A stretch of 64,000 nt of DNA, taken from positions 4,672,001 to 4,736,000 of the forward strand of contig OZ038472.1 of assembly GCA_964036295.1 (NCBI GenBank). Direction: 5' to 3'. Position 1 is the stretch's first letter, and every line of letters starts with the position of its first letter. The notes beneath the pieces were generated by a model. It was not told where the DNA came from and did no database searches. It was given only the letters and a program-made list of their open reading frames with translations. Shown one piece after another: positions 36,749-46,900 of this stretch. Made by a program: the position numbers and the translations under genes. The DNA comes from Plumapathes pennacea. Lineage: Eukaryota > Cnidaria > Anthozoa > Antipatharia > Myriopathidae.

Positions 36749-39097
36749 TCAGTTGTAAGTACCCTTGTATTCAATTGGGCGATCTCGAGGGCTGCATACC
36801 GATCCCGATGGAGTCCCAAAGCGCTCGATGTTTACTCCGCTAAACTCTTTGTCCTTCGGGGTGATGATGACTGTATCCCTGGATGCCACAGAGGGATCCT
36901 CGTTAAAGTAATTGAACGGGCGAATAAAGAACCTTCCGGTGTTTCCAACGGTTGCAGTGACTGGGATGTCTTCGGCGTGTGGAATGTGCAACGCGCCCAT
37001 CGTTACCCAGGCAACCAAGTCCTGGTCGTCCAAGCTTTCATCGTCGTCGCTGAAACTTTGGAAGTTGACAAGAGGATCAAAAGGGTTGTTCTGGTTGAAG
37101 ATCGAAGAGCTTCTCTCCTCCTCCTTCTTGTATTTAGTGACAGCCATTTGATACTTTGCCCATGGGACATCTTTCAGGATGTACCAGCTATCCGGTAACA
37201 CTTGTTTCAGCATGTTGTTGATTTGAATTCGATAGGACCGCCGGACTCCCAGATCGTTTTTCTCCTTTGCGGAGAATATCAGGTAGCTGGGGGTATCGAA
37301 ATTATATTTGTACAGGGCCTTCTTCTCGGTGGACTTCTTTTCGTATTTCATCATTTTCTGCACGTGATACAAATCCGGAAACCAGTGGTTTGTGATGTTC
37401 TCATATTCAACAGTTATTGTTCCGTACTCGTTTTCTCTTCCGAGGACGTCCAAATCGACTTTGTAGTTGATCATGTGGTCATGCATTGGTCCCGCGACAT
37501 GTTTTCGGATCTCGGTAGCATAGGGCTTCTCGTCCGATGTCCAAAACGTAGAAGAAACGTACCCTGTAAACGAGGCCCTCACCTCGATCACTCCATTAGG
37601 ATAGAATATGTAATCGTGCACATAGTCATAGTTGTATGGCGTTGTCACGGTTCGCAGTATTAACACATTGCTTACCATTCCTCCGTAATAGCTGTAACCG
37701 CCTTTGAAGTCGTCATTGAAGTGTCGGCGAAGTGGAACGCCAGTGTTGAACTCGAAAACACAGACTGCATTGGAATATTTCCGCGGCTTTCCAATGTCTA
37801 GGTAATGCCACACATCGAAGAATGTCGCAGTCTCGGGACAGTCAATCCCTCGTGCAAGTTCAAAGGTGCTGGAGCCCATCCTCCAGGCATCATCCAAGTA
37901 GTTCAGATACATCCTCGCAGGAGCCCAGCCTGAGTAAAAGGCCAACGCCTCTTGAATACTCAACTCATAAACAATCCTCTGCCCTTTGAATTGGATGTCA
38001 AACAGCTGCAGGCCCGAGGTGGTGCGAACCCTGAAATCAAAGCCCCATCCCATATATTCCACGTGGTGTCCCTTGACAGCGTAGCGTTTACCGTCAGGCT
38101 CGAACTGTCGAGGACCGCGCATTGCGATTTTAGGCTGCGGATCACCGCGTCGCTCAAAGGACCCGTAGTAGGGTTCCTCTGGCGCTTTGATCAGTACTTT
38201 CTTCTCTGGTTGTTTGTCGTAGTCTTCCATCAATTCTTCGACGGTGCTGTATGTCTTATTGTTAAAGTATATCATCTCCACTCCCCAGCGAGACACATCT
38301 GTTCCTTCCGTGTTGACTCGGGCTTCGAATCCTACTGGGTTCAGTGTAATACCAGGGACATCTCGCATAAACCACACCCAAAGTTTTCGCTCTCCGGGTC
38401 GCAGGGCAGTTGGCGCGGCATTAGCCCAAGTCAAACATCGGCCAGGCGTACAGTTATGGTACGTGAAGCCATCGTAGCTTGTTTTCAACAACCGATAGGC
38501 GTGCTTCGTGAGGTTCTTCAGTATTCTGTCCACTTGTTCTGCCTCGATACTGTCGATGGTCGGTCTTGCGTGAAAAGGGATCTCTTCTCTGCCAGCTCTA
38601 ATATCGTAGCGTTCAGGTTCACCAGCTGGGCTGACTAGATACTCTCGCACTCTCGGCTTGGCCGCACCTCCTTCGTAGACCACTACCCTCGCCGCTCGTT
38701 TAGGCTTCTTGCCGTTATTGTCCAGATAAGCCACAGCCTCGTCTTTCGAAGGTTGCTGTAATTCAATCAAGTAGATCCAGTTGGTGTTTGTGGCAGCGTC
38801 CTCGAACTTTGTGATGTTGAGCTCAGATTGGTCTAGCATGTAGTCACGCACTGACATTATTTCGTCTGCTGTGAGGTCGTCGAACAGCCCAGCAGCTTTA
38901 GTGTTGGCCACTTCGATTTTCATTTTGTCCGAGCAAGCATCACCATTGGTACTGGCCGCCGCTCTTGCACTCTCCTCGGCATCATTTTGTGCTTTCACTG
39001 CAACAACGATCAGGGTTATAAGAAGTGCCAGGGATAAAACTGTCAGAAAAGCCACAGCTATCTTCAGGATTTTGTTCTGCTTATTTTCTTCCCCCAT
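36749..39097 (-). CDS. Membrane copper amine oxidase (AOC3/AOC1-like)
   Basis: Intronless, 782 residues from the ATG at 39097. The frame stays open to 39253, but this start puts a short basic N-terminus before the single anchor helix (about residues 11-34), as in type II amine oxidases. Enzyme: oxidative deamination of primary amines to aldehyde, ammonia and hydrogen peroxide, using copper and a self-made topaquinone. Visible active-site set: topaquinone precursor Tyr490 in YNYDY, catalytic base Asp402 in YLDDAW, copper ligands His539 and His541 in HDH and His704 in LHIPHAED. Further family landmarks are GVPLRRHF, IFYPNGV, DLVAWVT and the closing EDPSVASRD. All key residues are intact, so an active extracellular enzyme is expected. 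The single exon could reflect ancestral structure or retrocopying; no poly-A relic was noted. Confidence 0.95.
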   Translation of the reverse strand: MGEENKQNKILKIAVAFLTVLSLALLITLIVVAVKAQNDAEESARAAASTNGDACSDKMKIEVANTKAAGLFDDLTADEIMSVRDYMLDQSELNITKFEDAATNTNWIYLIELQQPSKDEAVAYLDNNGKKPKRAARVVVYEGGAAKPRVREYLVSPAGEPERYDIRAGREEIPFHARPTIDSIEAEQVDRILKNLTKHAYRLLKTSYDGFTYHNCTPGRCLTWANAAPTALRPGERKLWVWFMRDVPGITLNPVGFEARVNTEGTDVSRWGVEMIYFNNKTYSTVEELMEDYDKQPEKKVLIKAPEEPYYGSFERRGDPQPKIAMRGPRQFEPDGKRYAVKGHHVEYMGWGFDFRVRTTSGLQLFDIQFKGQRIVYELSIQEALAFYSGWAPARMYLNYLDDAWRMGSSTFELARGIDCPETATFFDVWHYLDIGKPRKYSNAVCVFEFNTGVPLRRHFNDDFKGGYSYYGGMVSNVLILRTVTTPYNYDYVHDYIFYPNGVIEVRASFTGYVSSTFWTSDEKPYATEIRKHVAGPMHDHMINYKVDLDVLGRENEYGTITVEYENITNHWFPDLYHVQKMMKYEKKSTEKKALYKYNFDTPSYLIFSAKEKNDLGVRRSYRIQINNMLKQVLPDSWYILKDVPWAKYQMAVTKYKKEEERSSSIFNQNNPFDPLVNFQSFSDDDESLDDQDLVAWVTMGALHIPHAEDIPVTATVGNTGRFFIRPFNYFNEDPSVASRDTVIITPKDKEFSGVNIERFGTPSGSVCSPRDRPIEYKGTYN

Positions 39098-39942
39098 CTT
39101 GCAGACGACGCGAACTGAAACTGAACCCAAAATGCAGATGTGGAGATAAGGTGTAAAATATATCGTAATCCATACCATATATGGATCGCACGTCTGTTGA
39201 CGAATTTGAACTCTGTTTACCAATGCATTGCACACGATCTCCCGCACGTGCATGCTTTACTCAACTGAGACAGTTTCGTAACATTCTATTGTCTTCTTTT
39301 TTGCTCGTTTTGTGTAATTTTTAACTTAGTATATGTGGTTCATAACTGATCCTGGCATTTGAGGGCTCTCATTGCATAAGTAACGATCCTGACATTTGAA
39401 TAGCACAGCACTTACGACTTTCTTAGCAACGGAACCAACGTCCAAGATCATCCGAGGGCTCTCATTGCCTAATTGAAGTCCAGAGTTAGACAACAATAAC
39501 CCGTGTCTAAATTCTATTGCAAAACCTGTAAGTATACCATTCCAGTATGGAAATCTAACCACGAAGGCTAGTCATTTTAAATGTTCCTTATGTTTGGGTC
39601 ATTTTTGTTTACTTATTACGTTCCAAGCGCCATATCCAATATGAGGTTGTGATCAGTATGCTAAGTACAAAGGAGCCGAAACTCATTGTTCCAAGCGCTG
39701 TCTGTCTGGATTTTGTGAGGACCCGCTGCTTGGGTCAAGTACGCGCTTACATCCTCACACGTTTCTGTTTCAAATGTGATCTGTCCGCAATATTTGATCC
39801 CTTCCTGAACTTGCTCAAGGACTTGGACTACCGCATGAGCTCAATGTTTGGTTTAAATATGGCCAGACATCGAGAACATACCCCCCCCCCCCCCCCCCCC
39901 CCCGATGTTCGAATAGGTGTTTTTCAAGTGACTCTAACCAAA

Positions 39943-40052
39943 CAGTCATCTCTCTCTAAGCGGACACTCTCTTGTTTCTCTGTAACCCAACTCTCTCTAA
40001 GGCGGACAGTAAATTTGGTCCCGAGGGTGTACGCCTTAGAGAGAGTTGACTG
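39943..40052. mobile_element. CAGTC-ended inverted-repeat element (Tc1/mariner type)
   Basis: 110 bp. Left end CAGTCATCTCTCTCTAAG and right end CTTAGAGAGAGTTGACTG are complementary with one or two mismatches. TA follows on the right; the left flank is AA. Non-coding. Confidence 0.6.
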
Positions 40053-40339
40053 TACACGCAAAAACGCAGACAATGTTTGATTTTGTTAAAGCGTCAAAAA
40101 AAGCCCAGGATGGGTGAAGGTTGTCGGAGATTACGCAAATGCATATCGTGAGATGAGTTGATTAGTAAGATAAGAGCAGAAAATGAGTCTAGCGAGTGAC
40201 AGGTTGAAATGGCGCAGCCTAAAGCAAAATGTCATCTGAAATTACTCAGCTTTTGAGCTCAACGCTGCAGTGACCTAAGCTGGAAAAAAACTTAGTAATG
40301 TTAGTTTTCAATATCGTGAAGCCTTCGTGCAGGAGCCAA

Positions 40340-41035
40340 ACAATTGTGCGCAACAACCAAATTGCACCTTGTGTCCACCCCAAAAAATTGTTGCGCGCAA
40401 TGTTTCAGAAGTAGAGGCGAGTTCTACTTCAGCAACATTTCAAGCACCAATTGCACCGTGTGTCTACCCCCCACGACGGAACAGACTAAATAAGGGCCTC
40501 TTCATATGAGCCCGGTTACCGAGATCTCGCCCTCCCACTATTTCCTTTGTTATAATTCCGATGTGTTCATATGAGAGAGCGGGCCAGCCCGGTTACCGAG
40601 ATCTCGGTCTTTGCGACCGGGATCTCGGTTAACCGGGCTGGCCCGTTTCTCATATGAACACTCCAGCCCGGTTAACCGGGATGAAAATGTTTCAACTATG
40701 CGAGTCTGAAATGTACTTGCTTCTTAATTTGGCTTTAATGGCAGAATTGGCAAAAACTTTTGCTTTATAGACACTCTATCTCGGTTACCCGGGCTGAAAT
40801 TTCCCATATGAACACACGACCGGGCTGGCCCGGTTGACCGAGCCAGCCCGGTCAACCGGGCTCATATGAAGAGGCCGTAAGCCAATCAAATTTCGCCGGC
40901 GTCTGGGATCAAAATTGCATGGTGCCGTCTAGTTGCACCTAATGTTGCGCGAAATTTTGCAGCGTGTGTCCACCGAACAAAAATCCAACTGCAGGCAAGC
41001 ACCGTGTCCAAGCCCTTACAAGTTGCACCAATTTC
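40340..41035. mobile_element. Foldback element interrupted by another element
   Basis: Left part (about 40340-40490) has the GAAGTAGAGGCGAGTTCTAC centre and TTGCACC / TTGTGCGCAACAA motifs related to the Harbinger-type family at 50357. Right part (40881-41035) continues with TTGCACCTAATGTTGCGCG. The 384-bp element at 40494-40877 separates them. Outer borders are approximate. Confidence 0.5.
40494..40877. mobile_element. CATATGAAGAGGCC inverted-repeat MITE, TAA duplication
   Basis: 384 bp. GGGCCTCTTCATATGAGCCC at the left pairs with GGGCTCATATGAAGAGGCCG at the right. The interior is filled with GGTTACCGAGATCTCGG and AACCGGGCTGGCCCG palindromes. Direct TAA on both sides (40491-40493, 40878-40880). 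A 3-bp TWA-type duplication again suggests a PIF/Harbinger origin. Nested in another foldback element. Confidence 0.8.
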
Positions 41036-41404
41036 CTGACATGTTAATACATACTTTAATCCAAAACAATGGCCAACTAATGTTCCAGTTATGTGTTTGA
41101 GACCTGCATGGTAACATTTTTACAGATTTTCATGAGATTTAAACTTTATTTAGTGGTCAAACTTGTAAATTACACCAAATGAATGTTTATTGGATTGGAG
41201 CCAGTTCAGTAAAAATGTGCATCCATTGATGTGGGGCGTTTCATTGTTTAAAAGTCTGACCTGGACAGGAAAACTGAACACTTCTGTTTTTTTTTTTCTC
41301 TTTCTCTCTGAAGTCTATAGCCTCGAACAACCTTCAAGTTTGAAACTGGTGATGAAAAAATCCTTGATCCATACTATAAAGCACACTCAAATTTCCTCAC
41401 ACAA

Positions 41405-43431
41405 CTAAGCATTCTTAACAACCCCAACAAGGGCAGGCCGGAGAGTCCGTCCATTCAACTTGTACCCAACTTTCTCTACAATTGCCACACTTCCGTCCTC
41501 CTTGTCTGGAAGGCTAACTTGAAACAGAGCTTCATGAGAATGAGGGTCAAATTTCTCACCCACAGGACTAATTTTCTCTAGGCCATTTTTGTTGAAAACT
41601 TTCTGAAGTTGAGTGCCTGTGAGTTGAAGTCCTTCGAACATACTCTTCACAAAATCATTAGTCTCGGTCTCCTCTTTTGGTACACTTTCAGTTGCTTTCT
41701 CTAAGATATCTGCAACTTCCAAGAGGTCTTTTGAGAACCCCTGGATCCCAAACAGCTTTGCATCTTGGATTTGCTTGCGGCCACGTTGAAGAATGTTTTC
41801 GTTGTCTGCCAGGGAACGCTTGTATTTTTCCTGAATCACGTAGACCAACAATAACCCTCCTTAGTTTCAATGCAGATTCTCCCAACGATAAAATAGGAAA
41901 TTGTACTGTACATTGTATGTACTGTATGATGCAATAAGAATATTAGTGGGGCATTTCACTTACAGCACAGTTACGGATAATGTCAGAAAACGTCAAAAAA
42001 AATTTTTTTTTTTCAGATTGTCAAAAAATAGGTTGCACCTGTAAAGAACCATTTAATGCAGTGCTAAACACAGTATGAATAATTATGTCTGGGAACTTTT
42101 GGAACTACATGTATACATGTGAATAATTTCCATCGAGCAGCCGGTGTGCAGTACCCATATGGCAGTAGTTTTCTTCTCTGAACATTCAGAACTGACAAAT
42201 TTGATATTGTACTTCAGTATAGCACAGCTTGGGTGTCTGATGAAGCAAGGGCCTTTGGCCAATCTTTCCAATCGTTTCCCAAATGTGTAGTTCTAGAAAT
42301 TATCCATACCTCCCCTCCCCAAAGGAAATTCTGAGGGTGCTAACATAATTCTGAGGGTGATAAGGAAATTCTGAAGGTGATAAATAAATTCTGGGAGGGA
42401 AATTCTGCCTGGTGGCTGAAAACTTCATAGAGTGAGGGGTGTCAACACAGTTATAAACATTTTCCAGAAGCTTGGCGGAAGGAACAAAAGAGGGTTTTAA
42501 CTGACAGTGATGATGGCAGTGGATCTGCTGCTCAATTGCTTGCCATTGTAGTGGACGCCGGCTTGGATTTCAAACTTGAAAACATTGGACAACTGTTTTC
42601 AAGATTTGATCAAACACAAGCTTGTGTATATCATGGCAGTGCCCCTTTAAATATGCATGTCGTGCATTATGGACCCCTAATTGAACCCAAGTGCCTGAGC
42701 TCATAATACAAATTCACTTCTCTTTGCTGTATGACTGTGCATTTTTCAAATATTTTAGATTTTGGTACCTACAGTGTTAAAATCATGCTAGCCCATTTAA
42801 TGTTTAAACTCCCAATGCATAGTGTGAGCAGGGCATGGATGATATTTAATTTACATATGCATGCTGGGGCCAATTCAATAAAGCATCTACAAGTGTATTT
42901 TACAAGTCGGATTTCTCCACACGTTAAAACACACTTTAATCCTGGATAAATATTGGACCAATACAAAGTGTCATTATGGCCAAATACTGTAAGTTGTGGT
43001 TGTGCACTGGCGACCTGTATCTGTAATATTGTACAGACTTTGCTGGAGTAGAGTCCGTTTAGAGGTGTTTGAATAATGGTCCAACATAATGTTGGATTTT
43101 GTGAATGTTTATTGAATTTGCCCCAGTACTTGTACGTAACGTGTTACGTCACAGGCAGTTGTCTCATTTTACGTACCTCCAGTTCTTTCAGTAAACCATC
43201 CTTTTCAGCAATCAGTCGATCCTTTTCTGCCAGCAGATCACTCGTGTCTGTTTCTGCCTTGTCCTTGGTAGTCTCAGCTTCTTTAGCTTCTTGGTTCGAC
43301 GAAGTGCTTGTACTCGTCGTGTATCGTAGTCGACCGGTTAAAAGCCGCGACAAGTTCACGAGATCGAGACGGTACGACTGTTCAGGATGCAAAACTGCCT
43401 TGCTAAGACTACTCACTGACGATCGTAGCAT
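41405..43431 (-). CDS. GRPEL1: Mitochondrial GrpE nucleotide-exchange factor
   Basis: Two exons, 43177-43431 (85 codons) and 41405-41830 (141 codons plus stop), joined in phase 0 through a GTACGT donor and CAG acceptor; 226 residues. GrpE opens the nucleotide pocket of mitochondrial Hsp70 to release ADP in protein import and folding. The N-terminus (MLRSSVSSLSKAVL..., basic, Ser/Leu-rich, no acids early) fits a matrix-targeting presequence. Residues about 60-105 form the long dimer helix (AEKDRLIAEKDGL then EKYKRSLADNENI). The C-terminal beta domain carries GEKFDPHSHEALFQV, GYKLNGRTLRPA and VGVVKNA, close to the canonical GrpE signature. Length is usual for metazoan GRPEL1. Head-to-head with SET. 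Confidence 0.95.
41831..43176. other. Intron of the GrpE gene
   Basis: Contains left-end fragments of the TTAA MITE family (about 41862-41912 and 42695-42735) and short imperfect direct repeats of GGAAATTCTGAGGGTG type at 42320-42410. No exon found. Confidence 0.6.
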
Positions 43432-43929
43432 TTCTGTTCTGAGAACACCAATGAATTACATTTACCTAGAAAATGTTGCAATACTTTCGTCACCAACATG
43501 TGTTCCCGACTTTGCAGCCAGGCCTGTTTCTGGGAGCAGAAAGAAGCATGGGAAGCCTGGGCAAAGCTGGCCGACAAGCAGAGACAGCTACAAGCTTATT
43601 TTCAAACTGTTGTGGTTTAATTTGATGCTTCAAATAGAGGATTTGACCTGTTATTGGAACTCATTTTGTAAAAAATCCACTAGCTCTTTGTAAAATCAAT
43701 CTAAAAGACATATAATAGCGAGGTCAATATTGTTGTGGCAACAGGACGCCATGTTAATGACGTCACTGACATGCGTGTCGCTGGCACGGTAACCCAGTCT
43801 TTACGCGGTTGGCGCGCAATTTTCTCGGTGTCAGCGGTTATCAATCAGCGCGCTCAGTTATTCAACAGGCAAAACCAAAAACCGTGAGGGAAGAAGGTGT
43901 TTTGCGGCGCAAGTTATTCTTCCTCAATC
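43432..43929. promoter_or_regulatory. Shared upstream region of GrpE and SET (putative bidirectional promoter)
   Basis: The two start codons diverge with 498 bp between them, which must hold both promoters and 5' leaders unless leaders are spliced. The half next to SET is relatively GC/CpG-rich (TTGGCGCGCAATTTTC around 43810). No TATA box is placed convincingly for either gene. Divergent promoters of housekeeping genes are common in animals; the rest is inference. Confidence 0.5.
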
Positions 43930-46900
43930 ATGTCGCATGTGTTGGCGAGCCCGAACAAAGTCCGGCGAGTGGAACACGTGGATGGTGCACACAACGCACA
44001 CAGCGATCAGCAAGAAATCATCGAGGCGATCGACGCGGTGCAGAATCAAATTGATGCTCTGAACGAACAGGCTTCGGAAGAAATCCTAAAGGTGGAACAG
44101 AAGTACAACAGCCTCCGTAAACCGCACTTCGAACAGAGAACGGAGTTGATCAGCAGGATTTCAAACTTTTGGCTTACTGTGGTATCCTTTTGAGTAAATT
44201 TAGCTATTAAGATCGCGGTACACAGTTTAATAGTCGAAGTACTGTACATCGTATTTGGATCCGATAGGTTTAGCCACAAATCTAATCTCAGATATTTTGG
44301 GTGTTGCTTTCCTAGTCTGATGTTCTTACTCAGTAATGATTTTATCACCTTCACAACTCCCGGAGGTTGGGTCGGGTCTTAGCGATGTCACTATTCGTAT
44401 ATTCACATTCAAGCGGGAATTTCGGATGTCCGACCTATAAACTTTAAAGATCTTTCCCAATCATAGCCGTAATTGTTTTCTTTGTGGATGTACGTTAATA
44501 TAGGACTTCATAAAACGTTTTTCCTTGTTCCCTCGTAGACTTGATCTCCATGTAGACAAAAACATTTGAATTTAACAATCAGACATTTCATAGTTACAAT
44601 TTGGTTTTCCGAAGTGCATGGAAGTTTTTGCTTCTGATTTTCTTGAGTAGAACTCTAGTCTTCAGCTTCGGGGAAAGACAAAATAGGACAATTCTGTGAG
44701 ATCTGTCACTTTTGGAATATGCAAGGACCTTTCAGAACAAAATGGAGTGAGAGAGATCACTAGGTCCCAGTCCCATGAAGTAGTTCCCGGATAGTGTTGA
44801 AGAGAGCCCTGGGTCTTGGTTACATGTAGCACTTTTGATATATTACTCATTGTTCTGAAGCAATTTTTAGAGGCTAACATATTCTGTAGTTGAACACCAT
44901 GTTCTAATCATCTAAGATGAGGACAAGTTTTTTTTTTTTTTTTGTTCAAAAGTTTAACAGTCATTCAAACATTTACAGGTAAGCATTCTTCAGGGGATTG
45001 AATACCCTGCTAGACGGTGGTCTGCTGGAAAATAATGCCCAAAAGCTTGGGGAAGTCACTGCACAGATTTAACTGTCACAGATGCATGCAAGACACAATA
45101 TTGCATATAATTTTAACATTATGGCACATATTATTAGTTTGCTTGAGTGAAGGAGCGAAGGATCTCTTCTACATGTAATTCTCAGACTTTACAACAATAG
45201 TATCTGGTATAATTAGCAATTAAAAGCTCTGAAATAGCAAACATTTAACCTTGCCACAAAGTATGCAAAACGCTATACATGAATGTAAAGAAGTATTGGT
45301 TTGTAAACATTTAATCCTGATGATTTTATACATAATTCCATTATGTGGTTTCTTCCTTGGGATTAATAAATCTACGGCAGCATAAAATATTTGCCATAAG
45401 AGGACTTCATCACACATATTTATAAAAAGCTTTATAAAAAAATTGATTTCAGTCTGAGTCATCTACTTGTTTGTTTCATGCAGATCAAATTATTTTCAAA
45501 CTTTTTCACTTAGCAAAAAGCAACAATGGTACTACACTTTGCCTTCTGGTTAGATCAACAGTTTTTAATGACCACTGTTGATTGATTGGTTTTGGGGCTT
45601 TGAGAATAGTCAGACATAATTCTTGGCCTTATCACTAGTCCTGTCCATCCTTAACCATCATATAAAGTTTGTAAGCCATAGCCAGCTACGACTGTTGATT
45701 GACGAGGAAGATGATGAGGCCCTCCAATACATGACATCACTTGACGTGGAAGAGTTTGAAGATATCAAATCTGGTTACAGGATTAAATTTGTGAGTACTA
45801 TACTGAACAGTATTCTCTTACAAAGGCACTATGTATGATAGTACAGCTACTCTGGGTATCAGAGCTTACTGATGATCTTTGGGACCATGAGAGTCTACAT
45901 AGGGGTGATGTTGATAAAAGAACCTCTGATGGAACCAGCTGAAAATTTCTCTTCCATATCTCAGCCTTGTTGTAAAAAATCAACCAATCATATACAGCAG
46001 TCACTACAGATACAATAGGTTTAAGAATAGAAAATCAGTGATACATGAACTGAGGTGTGGAAGTGAGATTCTCAAATTCTTTTTTTTACAATATTTTACA
46101 AATTTCAAAACATCAAAAACCTGTGCACAAGATGTACTGGTACTTGTAGAGCTTGGAGCTAGGTTGATCAATGAATTAAATCATTTTCCTACACTGTAAT
46201 TCAGCTGTCACAAATGCAAGAATTACAATAATTTTTAAAAGAATTACTTGTAAACAATCACCAAAATGTACACTGGACTCCAGTTCAAGATATGCAACAA
46301 CAGTACAGTTTATTTGTACCTTAGATTACAATGTATTAATATTAAACAGAAAGAGTGAAATAAGATTAGGTACTAGCTAGCTGCAGTAACCATATATGGC
46401 TAATCTAGGCAGACAGCTACAGATGTACACTCATACAGTGGACCTGGCAACTCAGACCTCCAAAGAAAATGAAAATTGGTTTGAGTTATAGGGAGTTTGA
46501 ATTATTGGGAAGAAAATATTACAGCGTGTTAGCAAATCAAAGGGAAACACCTTTGGTTTGAGTTAGGGGGTTCAAGTTATCGGGATTGCACTGTATGTAT
46601 TTCTTATTCTCTTTGTGCATCTTTCGACTTCCGGTCCCCCCAAAAATGGTGGATCAATGAATAGCAATCCATCTCTATCTAACTTGTTTTGAGATAAGAG
46701 TAGTTTCTTTTGATCTAAAAGTGCTTTTTAATTAGCGCTAGCCCATGCATTTTTCTTTTATACTTTGTTTTGTGTTGGGAACCAAATTTAGCCTTGGATT
46801 CTCTACAGTAGATGGAACCAAAAGTATTGAATTGACTGAGAAGGCCCCTTTAATTCAAGATTTCTGAAAGGTCATTAGCAGCTGCTGAACTCTGTTGCTA

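Larger units (their letters stand above)
39098..41404. other. Intergenic, mobile-element rich
   Basis: Holds a poly-C run (39881-39903), a TA-type inverted-repeat element (39943-40052) and a nested pair of foldback elements (about 40340-41035, with 40494-40877 inside). No coding frame supported. Confidence 0.6.

Noticed and set aside
37952..38638. 228-codon plus-strand frame
   Set aside because: It lies antisense to the amine oxidase, which has all family motifs; this frame has none.
39649..40080. 143-codon plus-strand frame with a proline run
   Set aside because: The proline run is the poly-C tract and the rest overlaps a TIR element; no domain.
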